A stretch of DNA of 64,000 nt from JAOUEA01 sp963719165 (lineage in GTDB: Bacteria > Actinomycetota > UBA4738 > HRBIN12), in assembly GCA_963719165.1 (NCBI GenBank), contig CAVRAV010000001.1:248001-312000 (forward strand), given 5' to 3'. The notes under the pieces were generated by a model that made no database searches, was not told the origin of the DNA, and worked only from the letters and a program-made list of their open reading frames with translations. Of this stretch, positions 35,380 through 44,014 are shown in pieces. Within the stretch, counting starts at the first letter, position 1. Every line of letters starts with the position of its first letter. The position numbers were made by a program, and so were the translations under genes.

Positions 35380-36648
35380 ATGCCGCCTCGTCGCACCTTG
35401 GTTCTCGCCGCCGCCGGCTTGGTCGTGGTCCTCGCCGCCGCCCTCGTACTCACCCGCGGCGGCGACGACCTCTCGCGGGCGGCCACGCCCACGACGATCC
35501 GCGCGAACCCCGTCATCGGCCCGTTCCAGGGTTTGGGCGCGTGGGTCGACCTGTACGACGCCGAGGCGTGGGCCGACCCGGAGACCGCCGTGGCCGACAT
35601 GGCCGCACACGGCGTGCGCACGCTCTACCTGGAGACCTCGAACTTCAACCGCGACGTCGCCATCGTGCACGAGGCGGCCGTGACGGCGTTCCTGGACGCG
35701 GGGGCGGCGCTTGGCGTCCAGGTGGTGGCGTGGTACCTGCCGGGCTTCGTCGACGTCGCCACGGACGCCGCCCGCTCGCAGTCCGCCGTCGCGTTCGCCA
35801 CGCCCGGGGGCAACCGCTTCGCGGGGTTCGCGCTGGACATCGAGTCGATGGCGGTCAAGGACGTTGCGGCCCGCTCACAACGGTTGATCGAGCTCTCCGA
35901 CGACCTGCGGTCGTCGGCGGGCGCAACCTATCCGCTGGGGGCGATCGTGCCCTCGCCCAGGGGGCTGAAGTCGAACCATAACTGGCCCGGATTCCCGTGG
36001 TCGCAGGTGGCGCAGACCTACGACGCCATCCTTCCCATGACGTACTTCACGTTCCGCGTGCACGGGCTCGAGGACGCCCGCGCATACGCGGCCACCTGCA
36101 TCCGGTTGCTGCGCACATGGGTGGGCAACGACCTCGTCCCCATCCACATGATCGGCGGCATCGCGCAGGAGGCCACCGCGGAGGAAACGACCGGCTTCGC
36201 GCAGGCTGTGGGCGAATACGGGTTGATCGGGGCCAGCTACTACACATGGCCCGGCATCACCGAGGAACAGTGGTCGGCCCTGGCCGCGGTCACGCCGGAT
36301 CCGGTCGGCGACCCCGCCCTGCCGGTACCGCCCGGCTCACGCGAGCTCGGCAACATCCCGGGTTCCGATACCTCGCACCCGTGGGGGGTGGTCTATCGCG
36401 TGAGCGGGCGCTCGGGAGCTCGCTTGCTCGGCTTCGACGCCTACGGGCCGAGCACGGGCGCGGTGTCCATCGTGGTGAACGGCTCGACGCTCGCGTCGGT
36501 CGCCCCGAGCCCCGGTGAGTGGGCGCCGCGGAGCGTCGTCGTTCCCGACGACGTGTTCAACGACGACGCGCCCAACGTCGTGGCCTTCGTCGCGACGGGC
36601 GACCTTCCGGCCTGGGGCGTGCGCAACCTCACGCTTCGTCGCGCGTAG
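35380..36648 (+). CDS. Secreted glycoside-hydrolase-like TIM-barrel protein
   Basis: 422 residues. A signal anchor (residues 5-25) is followed by QGLGAWVDLYDAEAWADPETAVADMAAHGVRTLYLE, the opening strand-helix pattern of a GH-like TIM barrel, with AWYLPGF, FAGFALDIESM, GAIVPSP, AILPMTYFTF and YTWPGI as later barrel strands carrying acidic and aromatic residues. A C-terminal beta domain follows from about residue 330. A polysaccharide substrate is likely but not identifiable. Close relatives are annotated as hypothetical proteins. Confidence 0.65.
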   Translation: MPPRRTLVLAAAGLVVVLAAALVLTRGGDDLSRAATPTTIRANPVIGPFQGLGAWVDLYDAEAWADPETAVADMAAHGVRTLYLETSNFNRDVAIVHEAAVTAFLDAGAALGVQVVAWYLPGFVDVATDAARSQSAVAFATPGGNRFAGFALDIESMAVKDVAARSQRLIELSDDLRSSAGATYPLGAIVPSPRGLKSNHNWPGFPWSQVAQTYDAILPMTYFTFRVHGLEDARAYAATCIRLLRTWVGNDLVPIHMIGGIAQEATAEETTGFAQAVGEYGLIGASYYTWPGITEEQWSALAAVTPDPVGDPALPVPPGSRELGNIPGSDTSHPWGVVYRVSGRSGARLLGFDAYGPSTGAVSIVVNGSTLASVAPSPGEWAPRSVVVPDDVFNDDAPNVVAFVATGDLPAWGVRNLTLRRA

Positions 36649-36741
36649 AGAGCCGTGGCGGGCGCGGGCCGCGCGACGTTGACCCTCCGGGGAGGCGCCG
36701 ATACGCTCAGGCGCCGCCCCGAACCAGGAGGACCCCGCCCT

Positions 36742-37065
36742 ATGCAGGCCCGGATCGCCCGCGTCGTCGCCCTCACCGCGGTGGTCGTGCTCGCCGTGGG
36801 GTGCACGAAGACCCTGGACACCTCGAGCCTGGAGACCGACCTCGCGAACCAGCTCGAGCGCGAGCTCGGGCTCACGAGCGTTCAAGTCTCTTGCCCGGAC
36901 AGCCTGAAGGTGCAGGCGGGGACGTCCTTCACGTGCACCGCCACGGGGCCAGATTCCACCTTCGAGATCACGGTCACCCAGAACGACGATCAAGGCGATG
37001 TGGGGTGGAAGTTCTCCGGCGCCACCCCGTCCCCGGCCGTCCCCTCCGCCTCGCCCTCGGCCTGA
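36742..37065 (+). CDS. DUF4333 lipoprotein
   Basis: 107 residues from the ATG at 36742, chosen because AGGAGG (36726-36731) precedes it and it gives a clean lipoprotein signal MQARIARVVALTAVVVLAVGC with Cys21 as the lipidation site. The mature part has two more Cys (VSCPDSLKVQAGTSFTCTA) in the DUF4333 pattern common in actinobacterial cell-envelope proteins. The tail is Ser/Pro/Ala-rich. It is followed by fabI after 11 bases. Confidence 0.82.
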   Translation: MQARIARVVALTAVVVLAVGCTKTLDTSSLETDLANQLERELGLTSVQVSCPDSLKVQAGTSFTCTATGPDSTFEITVTQNDDQGDVGWKFSGATPSPAVPSASPSA

Positions 37066-37076
37066 AAGGAGCTCGT

Positions 37077-37844
37077 GTGCTGCTCGAGAACAAGCGTCTG
37101 CTCATCACCGGGGTGCTCACGCCGGCGTCGATCGCGTTCTCGGCCGCCCAGGTGGCGCAGGAGCAGGGCGCCGAGATCGTCCTCACGGGAGTAGGCCGAG
37201 GGATGGGGCTCACGCAGAAGTGCGCGAGGCGCCTGCCGAGCCCGCCCGACGTGCTTGAGATGGATGCGAACGAGCCGGAGCAGATCGAGGCAGTGCGCGA
37301 CGAACTCGCAAGCCGATGGGGGACGCTCGATGGATTCCTGCACGCGATCGCGTTCGCGCCCCAGGATGCACTGGGCGGCAACTTCCTCCAGACGCCGTGG
37401 GAGAGCGTCGCGACCGCCCTACACACGAGCGCGTTCTCGTTGAAAGCCATCGCGACGGGTCTGGTCCCGTTGATGGAGGCCGATGGGGGCGCCATCGTTT
37501 CGCTGGACTTCGACGCGAGGGTGGCGTGGCCGATCTACGACTGGATGGGGGTGGCGAAGGCGGCGCTCGAGTCCGTGACGCGCTATCTCGCGCGCGACCT
37601 CGGCCCCAAGAACATCCGGGTGAACACGGTGAGCGCCGGACCGCTGAAGACCATGGCGGGCAAGGGCATCCCCGGCTTCGACAGCATCACCGAGCGGTGG
37701 TCCGAGCGGGCTCCGTTGGGGTGGGACACGACCGACCCCACGCCCGTGGGCAACGCGGTCGCCTTCTTGCTCTCGGAGCTCTCCTCGGGCATCAGCGGCG
37801 AACTGCTCCACGTGGACGGCGGCTTCCACGCGATGGGGATCTGA
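37077..37844 (+). CDS. fabI: Enoyl-[acyl-carrier-protein] reductase FabI/InhA type
   Basis: The 255 residues start at GTG 37077, with AAAGGAG (37065-37071) well placed. It reduces trans-2-enoyl-ACP with NADH in the last step of fatty-acid elongation (FAS II). The family start LLENKRLLITGVLTPASIAFSAAQ, the Tyr154-x6-Lys161 motif (YDWMGVAKAAL), Met157 and the SAGPLKTMAGKGIPGF loop identify it as FabI rather than FabL/FabV. InhA of Mycobacterium is of the same family, and triclosan or isoniazid adduct would bind this site. The gene is convergent with the CBS protein. Confidence 0.93.
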   Translation: MLLENKRLLITGVLTPASIAFSAAQVAQEQGAEIVLTGVGRGMGLTQKCARRLPSPPDVLEMDANEPEQIEAVRDELASRWGTLDGFLHAIAFAPQDALGGNFLQTPWESVATALHTSAFSLKAIATGLVPLMEADGGAIVSLDFDARVAWPIYDWMGVAKAALESVTRYLARDLGPKNIRVNTVSAGPLKTMAGKGIPGFDSITERWSERAPLGWDTTDPTPVGNAVAFLLSELSSGISGELLHVDGGFHAMGI

Positions 37845-37856
37845 ACCCCCACTGCT

Positions 37857-39692
37857 TCAGCGCCTCGTGAGGCCCAACTCGCTCGCCAGCCGCCGCTGCG
37901 CGCGAGCGATCACCCGGAACGCCTCCTTCAGTCCACTGCGCGCGAGCGATCCGAGGGTGGCGGGGTCCACGAAGTCGTCGGGTGCGACGCCCGCCGCCAC
38001 CTGGTCGGCCTGATGCCGCAGGCGGACCCCCCACAAGAACGCGAAGGCCTCCGCGAGCTCGTGCGCGACCGACGGATCCAGCGCGCCGGCGGCCCCGGCG
38101 CCCTCGAGCCGCTCGAGCGTTCCCTTCGACGCGAGCCCCGCGCCCACGGCGTAGGTGCGGGCGAGGTTGTTCACGATGGTGATGCCCCCGTGCTTCACGT
38201 TCAGGCGCCCGGCGTGCTCACCCCCGTGGGCCACCACGAGGTCGCGGAAGAACCCAGTCGGCGGGCGCAGGTCCAGCGCACGGCGGCTGAGGTGATGCAG
38301 GAACGGCGGATGCGCGCGGGCTTGGCGGATCGCGTCGTCCAGCACGGGTTCCGCGCGAAGCGGCCCCGCCACCTGTCGGAAGTCGTAGCCGATCGAGGCC
38401 AGGATGCTGCTCGTGGGATGCGGATCGTCGATCCAGCCGAGGAAGGTCTGCACCCAAGCGCCGATCGGCTTGCGCAGCCCCGGGTCGGTGGCCATCGCGC
38501 CGCCCTCGCACCGTGGGATCCCGGCCGCCTCCAGCCCCGCCGTGACGAACTCCGCCAGTCGGGCGAAGTACGCGTCGGCCGCCACTTCCTCGCCGGGCCG
38601 CGGATCGAACGCCAGGGCGTGATCTTGATCGGTCTTGAGCGCCTGCTCGTGACGCGCGGCGCTGCCGAGCGCGAGCCAGGCCCACGCGCACGGCGGGTCG
38701 CCCTGTGCGGCCACGCCCATCCGGAGCAGGCGCTCGGTCATCGCGTCGACGGTCACGGCGACCACGCGGCCGATGTCCACGGGGTAGGCACCCGCCGCGA
38801 CCATGGCCGTCACCACCCGGGGGAGGTCGTGTCCCGCCACGGCCACCTCTCGCGCAGAGCCCGCCCGCTCGATCGCGCTCTTGATCGCGAACGGCGTGTG
38901 ACGCGTGAGCCCCATGATGTCGGTGTCGGTGACGACGCCGGTGATCCTGCCGTCGCCGTCCACGACGGGGAAGTGATGAACGCCCTCGGAGAACATCCGC
39001 AACAGGGCTTCGCCGGCGGTGGTGTCCGCATCCAGACGCAACGCCGGGAACGTGGCCACCTCGCCGATGGGGCCGTCGGGATCGCCATGCACGGCGAGAA
39101 CCCGCGAACGGAGGTCGCGATCCGTGAGGATGCCCCAGTCCCCGTCCATCTCGATGAGCAGCGAGGAAACGCGTTCTGCGGCCATGCGCGCGGCCCCCTC
39201 GGCCACGGTGAGGCCCGGCTCGGCGGTCACGGGCGGGCGTCGCACGAGGGCCCGGACGGTCGCGAGCTGCGGATCCGGTCCACCGGTCCCGGTCTCGGCC
39301 GTCGCCCGGATCCGCCGCCGCATCGATCCGATCACGAACGCCCGCCCCGCGGAGGTCCCCAGGACCTCGTCGGCGACGGATGCGGGGACGAGGTAGGCCA
39401 GGGTGTCCTCGTGCGCGCGCACCGTCACCGCCGGCCCCTCCTGCGCCAGCAAGGAGAACTGGCCGAAGACCTCGCCCTCGCCGAGCAGGTCGAGCACCCG
39501 CCCGTCGTTCACGAGCTCCACGGCGCCCCTGCGCACGACGTAGAGATGCTCCGCGGGCGCGCCGGCCTGCTGCAGCACCAGGGTGCCTTGCGGCAGATGC
39601 TCGATCTCGACCTCGTTCGCGACGGCGGCGAGCCGGTCGGGGGCGAGCTCGTCGAAGGGCGGGAAACGGCCCAGGAACCCGGCGATGTCCAT
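37857..39692 (-). CDS. cNMP-binding/CBS/DUF294 nucleotidyltransferase-like regulator
   Basis: 611 residues starting at the ATG at 39692; the frame is open further upstream over selD but that part is not real. Domains in order: a cyclic-nucleotide-type effector domain (residues 1-130, FLGRFPPFDELAPDRLAAV...HLPQGTLVLQQAG), two CBS motifs (about 160-280, VSSLLIEMDGDWGILTDRDLRSRVL and HHFPVVDGDGRITGVVTDTDIM), then a DUF294 nucleotidyltransferase-like part (GSAARHEQALKTDQDHALAF) and its C-terminal helical domain. Such proteins resemble GlnD-type sensors. The ligand is unknown. It is divergent from selD. Confidence 0.85.
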   Translation of the reverse strand: MDIAGFLGRFPPFDELAPDRLAAVANEVEIEHLPQGTLVLQQAGAPAEHLYVVRRGAVELVNDGRVLDLLGEGEVFGQFSLLAQEGPAVTVRAHEDTLAYLVPASVADEVLGTSAGRAFVIGSMRRRIRATAETGTGGPDPQLATVRALVRRPPVTAEPGLTVAEGAARMAAERVSSLLIEMDGDWGILTDRDLRSRVLAVHGDPDGPIGEVATFPALRLDADTTAGEALLRMFSEGVHHFPVVDGDGRITGVVTDTDIMGLTRHTPFAIKSAIERAGSAREVAVAGHDLPRVVTAMVAAGAYPVDIGRVVAVTVDAMTERLLRMGVAAQGDPPCAWAWLALGSAARHEQALKTDQDHALAFDPRPGEEVAADAYFARLAEFVTAGLEAAGIPRCEGGAMATDPGLRKPIGAWVQTFLGWIDDPHPTSSILASIGYDFRQVAGPLRAEPVLDDAIRQARAHPPFLHHLSRRALDLRPPTGFFRDLVVAHGGEHAGRLNVKHGGITIVNNLARTYAVGAGLASKGTLERLEGAGAAGALDPSVAHELAEAFAFLWGVRLRHQADQVAAGVAPDDFVDPATLGSLARSGLKEAFRVIARAQRRLASELGLTRR

Positions 39693-39743
39693 CGGGACCG
39701 AGTATGCCCCTGCCGCGTGCTCCCTTGCCCGTATCCTCGGGTG

Positions 39744-40793
39744 ATGGCCGACGACGTGCGCCTCACGAGCTTCAGCCATGGCGCGGGGTGCGGCTGCAAG
39801 CTCGGGCCCGACGACCTGGCCGGCGTGCTGTCCGGTCTGTCCTTGCCGGAGGTGCCCTCCGACGTGCTCGTCTCCGCCGAGACCGGCGACGACGCCGCCG
39901 TGTGGCGCCTCGGTGACGGCCGGGCCCTGGTGGCCACGCTCGACTACTTCACCCCCATCGTCGACGACCCCTACGACTGGGGCCGGATCGCGGCCACCAA
40001 CGCGATGTCGGACGTCTACGCCATGGCGGGCACGCCGTTCCTGGGCCTGAACATCGCGAACTGGCCCGTGGACGATCTGCCGATGGAGATGCTGGGCCGC
40101 GTCCTCCAGGGAGGGATCGACGCCGCCGCCGCGGCGGGGGTCGCCGTCCTCGGCGGGCATTCCATCACCGACCCCGAGCCCAAGTACGGGATGGTCGTCC
40201 TGGGCTTCGTCGATCCCGATCGCATGATGACGAACGCCGCCGCGCGGCCGGGCGACAGCCTCTACCTCACCAAGCCCCTGGGCCTCGGCATGATCTCCAC
40301 CGCCGTGAAGCGCGGCGTCGCCTCCCCCGAGCACCTGGCCCTCGCGGTCGACCTCATGACGACCACGAACGCCGCGGCGGCCGAGGCGATGGTGGTCGCG
40401 GGCGCGAACGCCGCCACCGACATCACCGGCTTCGGCCTGCTGGGCCATCTCCACAAGCTGCTGCTCGCCTCGGGTCGTTCGGCTCGGTTGGACGCGGCGC
40501 AGGTGCCCCTGATCTCCGAAGTCCTCGACCTCGCCCGCGCGGGCGTGGTGCCGGGGGGAACGCGACGCAACCTCGACTTCGTCGATGCCGCGACCGGATG
40601 GGGCGACCTCGCGATGCCCGAGCGCCTCCTGCTGGCCGACGCTCAGACCAGCGGCGGCATGCTGATCTGCACCGCGGATCCCGGGGCGCTCGAGTCCGCC
40701 TTGCGGGAGCGCGACCTCCCCGTCGCCGCGATCGGGATGGTCGAAGGGGGTCCGGCGGGACGGATCCGGGTCCTCGGCCGGCTCTCGGAATAA
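39744..40793 (+). CDS. selD: Selenide, water dikinase SelD
   Basis: The 349 residues start at the ATG at 39744. It makes selenophosphate from selenide and ATP. The active-site loop is GAGCGCKLGP with Cys16 (not Sec) and Lys19; GDDAAVWRL and TDITGFGLLGH give ATP- and metal-binding residues. No selA, selB, tRNA-Sec or selenoprotein is visible in the window, so selenophosphate might serve tRNA 2-selenouridine, molybdenum hydroxylases or a Sec system elsewhere. The JAMM gene starts 70 bases downstream, preceded by its own -10-like element. Confidence 0.93.
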   Translation: MADDVRLTSFSHGAGCGCKLGPDDLAGVLSGLSLPEVPSDVLVSAETGDDAAVWRLGDGRALVATLDYFTPIVDDPYDWGRIAATNAMSDVYAMAGTPFLGLNIANWPVDDLPMEMLGRVLQGGIDAAAAAGVAVLGGHSITDPEPKYGMVVLGFVDPDRMMTNAAARPGDSLYLTKPLGLGMISTAVKRGVASPEHLALAVDLMTTTNAAAAEAMVVAGANAATDITGFGLLGHLHKLLLASGRSARLDAAQVPLISEVLDLARAGVVPGGTRRNLDFVDAATGWGDLAMPERLLLADAQTSGGMLICTADPGALESALRERDLPVAAIGMVEGGPAGRIRVLGRLSE

Positions 40794-40806
40794 CCGACCC
40801 TGCTGA

Positions 40807-40824
40807 TAGCATTTGCACCTGCAA
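40807..40824 (+). promoter_or_regulatory. -10-like TAGCAT plus TTGCA-N2-TGCAA inverted repeat
   Basis: In the 70-base gap between selD and the JAMM gene, TAGCAT (40807-40812) is followed at once by TTGCACCTGCAA (40813-40824), a perfect 5-bp inverted repeat with a 2-base spacer. This puts a possible operator on the transcription start of the sulfur-carrier cluster, so it would fit repression in response to cysteine or sulfur status. The regulator is not known, and a 5-bp arm can occur by chance. Confidence 0.35.
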
Positions 40825-40863
40825 CAGGCGTGTCCGCGTCTGCCCGAGCACAAGGGGTCCGCG

Positions 40864-41262
40864 TTGAGCGAGTTGGACGGCGTCTATCTCAAGGAGATCG
40901 TGGAGCAGGGGCTCCGCGAATTCCCGAACGAATGCTGCGGCGTGATCGCGGCCGCCGAGGGCGTTCCCGTCAAGGTCTTCGCGATGAAGAACGCCGACGC
41001 GAGCCCGGTCACCTACCGGCTGGACGGCAAGGAACAGCTCCGCGTGTTCAACGAGCTCGACGACGAGGGCTGGGAGCTGTGGGCGATCTACCACTCGCAC
41101 ACCCACTCGGAGGCCTACCCGTCGCAAACCGATCGCCGCCTCGCCTTCTACCCCGACGCGCGCTATCTGCTGCTGTCCTTGCAGGATCGTGAGGCCCCGG
41201 TCCTGCGATCGTTCTGGATCCGCGACGGCGCCGTGACCGAAGAGGAGTTGATCGTGACGTGA
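40864..41262 (+). CDS. mec: JAMM/MPN+ metalloprotease Mec+
   Basis: The 132 residues start from TTG 40864, with AAGGGG (40852-40857) six bases upstream; an in-frame TTG at 40813 is the alternative. The zinc site is complete: Glu23 (NECCGVI) and the JAMM motif His77-Ser-His79-x7-Ser87-x2-Asp90. Mec+ hydrolyses the cysteine-CysO adduct, releasing cysteine and the sulfur carrier. It overlaps the E1 gene by 4 bases (GTGA) and the cysO-like gene follows, placing all pathway enzymes together. Compare Rv1334-Rv1336 of M. tuberculosis. Confidence 0.92.
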   Translation: MSELDGVYLKEIVEQGLREFPNECCGVIAAAEGVPVKVFAMKNADASPVTYRLDGKEQLRVFNELDDEGWELWAIYHSHTHSEAYPSQTDRRLAFYPDARYLLLSLQDREAPVLRSFWIRDGAVTEEELIVT

Positions 41263-42095
41263 GCGGCGCCGACGCCCCCCGGAGGCTCTTCAGCGAGGAC
41301 CAGGTCCAGCGCTACTCCCGGCACATCATCCTGCCCAACATCGGCGGCGCGGGCCAGCGGCGGTTGCTGGATTCCAAGGTGCTCGTGATCGGCGCGGGCG
41401 GGCTCGGTTCGCCGATCCTGCTGTACCTCGCCGCGGCGGGCATCGGCACGATCGGCATCGTGGACTTCGACGTCGTGGACACCTCCAACCTTCAGCGCCA
41501 GATCCTGCACACCGACGCCGACGTGGACCGTCCCAAGGTGGCCTCCGCCCTCGAGCACCTGGGCGCGCTCAACCCGACCATCGACCTGATCGGCCACGAC
41601 ACGGTGCTGTCCTCCGAGAACGTCATGCAGATCATGGACCCCTACGACGTCGTGATCGACGGGACGGACAACTTCCCCGTTCGCTACCTCGTCAACGACG
41701 CCGCCCAGTTCCTGGGCAAGCCGCTCGTGTACGGGTCCATCTACCAGTTCGAGGGACAGGCCACGGTGTTCATGCCGGGCCGAGAAGCCCCCTGCTACCG
41801 CTGCCTGTTCCCCTCGCCGCCCCCGCCCGGGACCGTGCCGAGCTGCGCCGAGGGCGGCGTGTTCGGGGTGCTGCCCGGGGTGATCGGCGCCATCCAGGCC
41901 ACGGAGGCCATCAAGATCATCACGGGCGAGGGCGACCCCCTGATCGGCCGCCTGTTGCTTTACGACGCCCTGCACATGGAGTTCCAGGAAGTGAAGATCC
42001 GCTGGGACGCGGACTGCCCGGTGTGCGGCAAGGAGCCCACCATCACCGAGCTCATCGATTACGAGCTGTTCTGCGGCGTCCCGGCACGCGAGTAG
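41259..42095 (+). CDS. moeB: MoeB/ThiF-type E1 sulfur-carrier adenylyltransferase
   Basis: 278 residues. QRYSRHIILPNIGGAGQRRLLDSKVLVIGAGGLGSPILLYLAAAGIG is the MoeB/ThiF N-terminus, NLQRQILHTDADVDRPKV the conserved block and DGTDNFPVRYLVNDA the catalytic Asp region. Zinc ligands are CYRC and CPVC, and SCAEGGVFG carries the Cys of the thioester/acyl region. It would adenylate the C-terminal Gly of the carrier encoded next. Unlike mycobacterial MoeZ it has no C-terminal rhodanese domain, so sulfur must come from a separate sulfurtransferase. It overlaps mec. Confidence 0.92.
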   Translation: MSGADAPRRLFSEDQVQRYSRHIILPNIGGAGQRRLLDSKVLVIGAGGLGSPILLYLAAAGIGTIGIVDFDVVDTSNLQRQILHTDADVDRPKVASALEHLGALNPTIDLIGHDTVLSSENVMQIMDPYDVVIDGTDNFPVRYLVNDAAQFLGKPLVYGSIYQFEGQATVFMPGREAPCYRCLFPSPPPPGTVPSCAEGGVFGVLPGVIGAIQATEAIKIITGEGDPLIGRLLLYDALHMEFQEVKIRWDADCPVCGKEPTITELIDYELFCGVPARE

Positions 42096-42122
42096 CCCGA
42101 CCGAGCACAGGAGACCCGAGCC

Positions 42123-42398
42123 ATGGCCGTCACCGTCAAGCTCCCCACGATCCTCCGCAAGCACGCCGCCGGCGAGGCGCGCGTGGGCGCGGACGGCGCC
42201 ACCCTCTCCGAGGTGCTCGCCGACCTCGAGATGCACTATCCCGGCATCACGAAGAACGTCCTGGCGGAGGGCGGCGGGCTGCATCGCTTCATCAACGTCT
42301 ACGTGAACGACGAGGACGTGCGCTACCTGGGCTCGCTGGAGACGCCCGTTGGCGAAGGCGACACCGTGAGCATCCTGCCGGCGGTCGCCGGCGGCTGA
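42123..42398 (+). CDS. cysO: CysO/MoaD-type ubiquitin-like sulfur carrier
   Basis: 91 residues, beta-grasp fold: VTVKLPTILRKHAAGEARVGADGATLSEVLADLEMHYPGI...FINVYVNDEDVRYLGSLETPVGEGDTVSILPAVAGG. It ends in the Gly-Gly required for adenylation and thiocarboxylate formation. The length and MoaD-like core fit CysO, which carries sulfide to CysM for cysteine synthesis. The placement between the E1 and the cysM gene supports that assignment over MoaD or ThiS, though dual use is possible. GGAG at 42110-42113 precedes the ATG. Confidence 0.9.
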   Translation: MAVTVKLPTILRKHAAGEARVGADGATLSEVLADLEMHYPGITKNVLAEGGGLHRFINVYVNDEDVRYLGSLETPVGEGDTVSILPAVAGG

Positions 42399-42527
42399 GG
42401 GCCGTCGCCACTCGCCACTCGTCGGCATGTCCCAGCCACGTCCCAGGCAGGTCTACGCCTCCGCCAAGGTCCGTCTCGCAGCATGGTCTCGAGGGGCGGC
42501 AGGTAGCCGCCTCGGGAAGGAGACGAG

Positions 42528-42980
42528 ATGGACGGCACCACTCCCATCAAGAAGGCGGGCGACGCCTCGCGCCGCTGGATCACCTCGGTGGCGCTCCTCG
42601 GCGCGGGTCTGATGGCCGGCGGGGTCCTCGCCGGCAGCCAGCTCGCCCAGGCGGCGGACGGCTCCGCGAGCTCGAGCGGATCGAACACCGCCGTGGCGGC
42701 GCCGGCCGACGTCACCCACGGGCCGGGCGAGAAGCTGCTCTCCGGCTCGACGGCGGACAAGGTCACCGCGGCCGCCCTCGATGCCGTGCCCGGCGGCACG
42801 ATCGTTCGCGTGGAGACCGACTCGGACGGGTCCACGTACGAGGCTCACGTCCAGAAGGCGAACGGCTCCTACGTCACGGTGAAGATCGACGCGAGCTTCA
42901 ACGCTTCCGACACGATCGATGGGTTCGGCGGCGGGCCCGGAGCTTTCCGGGCGCCGTGGTCCACCGCCACGGGCGCCTGA
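42528..42980 (+). CDS. Secreted hypothetical protein, PepSY-like
   Basis: 150 residues. A signal anchor near residues 18-40 (ITSVALLGAGLMAGGVLAGSQLAQAA) is followed by a Ser-rich spacer and an alpha/beta domain (KVTAAALDAVPGGTIVRVETDSDGSTYEAHVQKANGSYVTVKIDASF) with the PepSY-like pattern of a helix and a four-stranded sheet. GGAAGGAG (42515-42522) precedes the ATG. It lies between cysO and cysM but is unlikely to take part in cysteine synthesis; the hairpin terminator after it suggests that it closes the transcript or is transcribed alone. Confidence 0.65.
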   Translation: MDGTTPIKKAGDASRRWITSVALLGAGLMAGGVLAGSQLAQAADGSASSSGSNTAVAAPADVTHGPGEKLLSGSTADKVTAAALDAVPGGTIVRVETDSDGSTYEAHVQKANGSYVTVKIDASFNASDTIDGFGGGPGAFRAPWSTATGA

Positions 42981-42999
42981 CCCGGGCCCGGCGGGCGGG

Positions 43000-43027
43000 G
43001 GAGGAGGGCGGGGAACCGCCCTCCTCC
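43000..43027 (+). terminator. 12-bp perfect hairpin with GGAA loop
   Basis: GGAGGAGGGCGG pairs fully with CCGCCCTCCTCC around a GNRA-type GGAA loop, in the gap between the PepSY-like gene and cysM. No T-run follows (GCTCGTGC), so it may act as a Rho-assisted terminator or an RNA-stability element rather than a textbook intrinsic terminator. Confidence 0.6.
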
Positions 43028-43078
43028 GCTCGTGCCCGCGGTCCGGCAGTTGGCTGCGAGCTGGGACAATGACCAGCC

Positions 43079-44011
43079 GTGCGCTACGACGACATCCTCG
43101 AGGCGGTCGGCAACACGCCCCTGGTCGGCATGCCCCGCATGTCGCCGAACCCCGGCGTCCGTCTGTGGGCGAAGCTCGAAGGCACCAACCCCACCGGCTC
43201 CACCAAGGATCGCATCGCCAAGAAGATGATCGAGACGGCGGAGGCCTCGGGGGAGCTCACGGCTTCGAAGGTCGTGTTGGAGCCGACGTCCGGCAACACC
43301 GGCATCGCGCTTGCGATGGTCTGCGCGCGCAAGGGCTACCCGCTCACGGTGGTGATCCCCGACAACGCCAGCGAGGAGCGCATCGGGCTGCTGCGTCTCT
43401 TCGGCGCGGAGATCGTGTTCAGCGACGGCGACAAGGGCACGAACGGCTCGATCGAAGTGGCTCGGGCGCTCGCCGCCGACCCCAAGTACTACATGCCGTT
43501 CCAGTACGGGAATCCGGCCAACCCGCTCGCACACGAGGAGGGCACCGCGCGGGAGATCGTGCGTGACCTGGCCCAGCTCACCCATTTCGTCGCCGGGATG
43601 GGCACGGGAGGCACGCTCACCGGCGTCGGCCGGGCCTTGCACGCCCACAACTCCGAGATCCAGGTGATCGCGGCGGAGCCCGAGCTCGGCGACCTCGTCT
43701 ACGGCCTGCGCTCACTGGACGCCGGCTTCGTTCCGCCCATCTTCGATCCGGGACAGGTGGACCGGAAGTTCCTGGTCGATTCCTCCAACTCGCTGCGGAC
43801 CAACCGCGAGCTGACGGCGCGGGAGGGGATCTTCGCGGGCATCTCGAGCGGCGCGGTCGTCTACGTGGCCCGGCGCATCGCTCAGGAGATCGACGAGGGC
43901 GACATCGTGTGCCTGCTTCCCGACGGTGGATGGAAATACCTCTCGACGCGGGCGTGGGCATCCGACATCGAGGTCGCCGAACAGGGCGTGGCCGAATCGC
44001 TCTGGTGGTAA
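43079..44011 (+). CDS. cysM: Cysteine synthase CysM
   Basis: 310 residues, GTG start. PLP-fold type II enzyme with Schiff-base Lys43 (TGSTKDR), the TSGNTG phosphate loop (about residues 68-73) and GMGTGGTLTGVGR. The proximity of cysO, E1 and mec identifies it as the CysM that uses O-phosphoserine plus thiocarboxylated CysO, rather than free sulfide with O-acetylserine. The C-terminal extension, DIEVAEQGVAESLWW, resembles the tail of the mycobacterial enzyme. It is followed by murI after 3 bases. Confidence 0.93.
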   Translation: MRYDDILEAVGNTPLVGMPRMSPNPGVRLWAKLEGTNPTGSTKDRIAKKMIETAEASGELTASKVVLEPTSGNTGIALAMVCARKGYPLTVVIPDNASEERIGLLRLFGAEIVFSDGDKGTNGSIEVARALAADPKYYMPFQYGNPANPLAHEEGTAREIVRDLAQLTHFVAGMGTGGTLTGVGRALHAHNSEIQVIAAEPELGDLVYGLRSLDAGFVPPIFDPGQVDRKFLVDSSNSLRTNRELTAREGIFAGISSGAVVYVARRIAQEIDEGDIVCLLPDGGWKYLSTRAWASDIEVAEQGVAESLWW

Positions 44012-44014
44012 CGC

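Noticed and set aside
39744..40793. SelD as a selenoprotein, or nearby Sec-coding TGA
   Set aside because: The active-site residue is Cys16, and I saw no open frame around it interrupted by a single TGA with matching family sequence on both sides.
37857..40853. A 998-codon open frame on the minus strand, extending the CBS/DUF294 protein over selD
   Set aside because: The first ~387 codons are low-complexity antisense of selD; the recognisable cNMP domain starts at 39692.
42123..42398. Assignment of the small carrier as MoaD or ThiS
   Set aside because: No moa, moe or thi genes accompany it, while mec and cysM do; CysO fits the context best.
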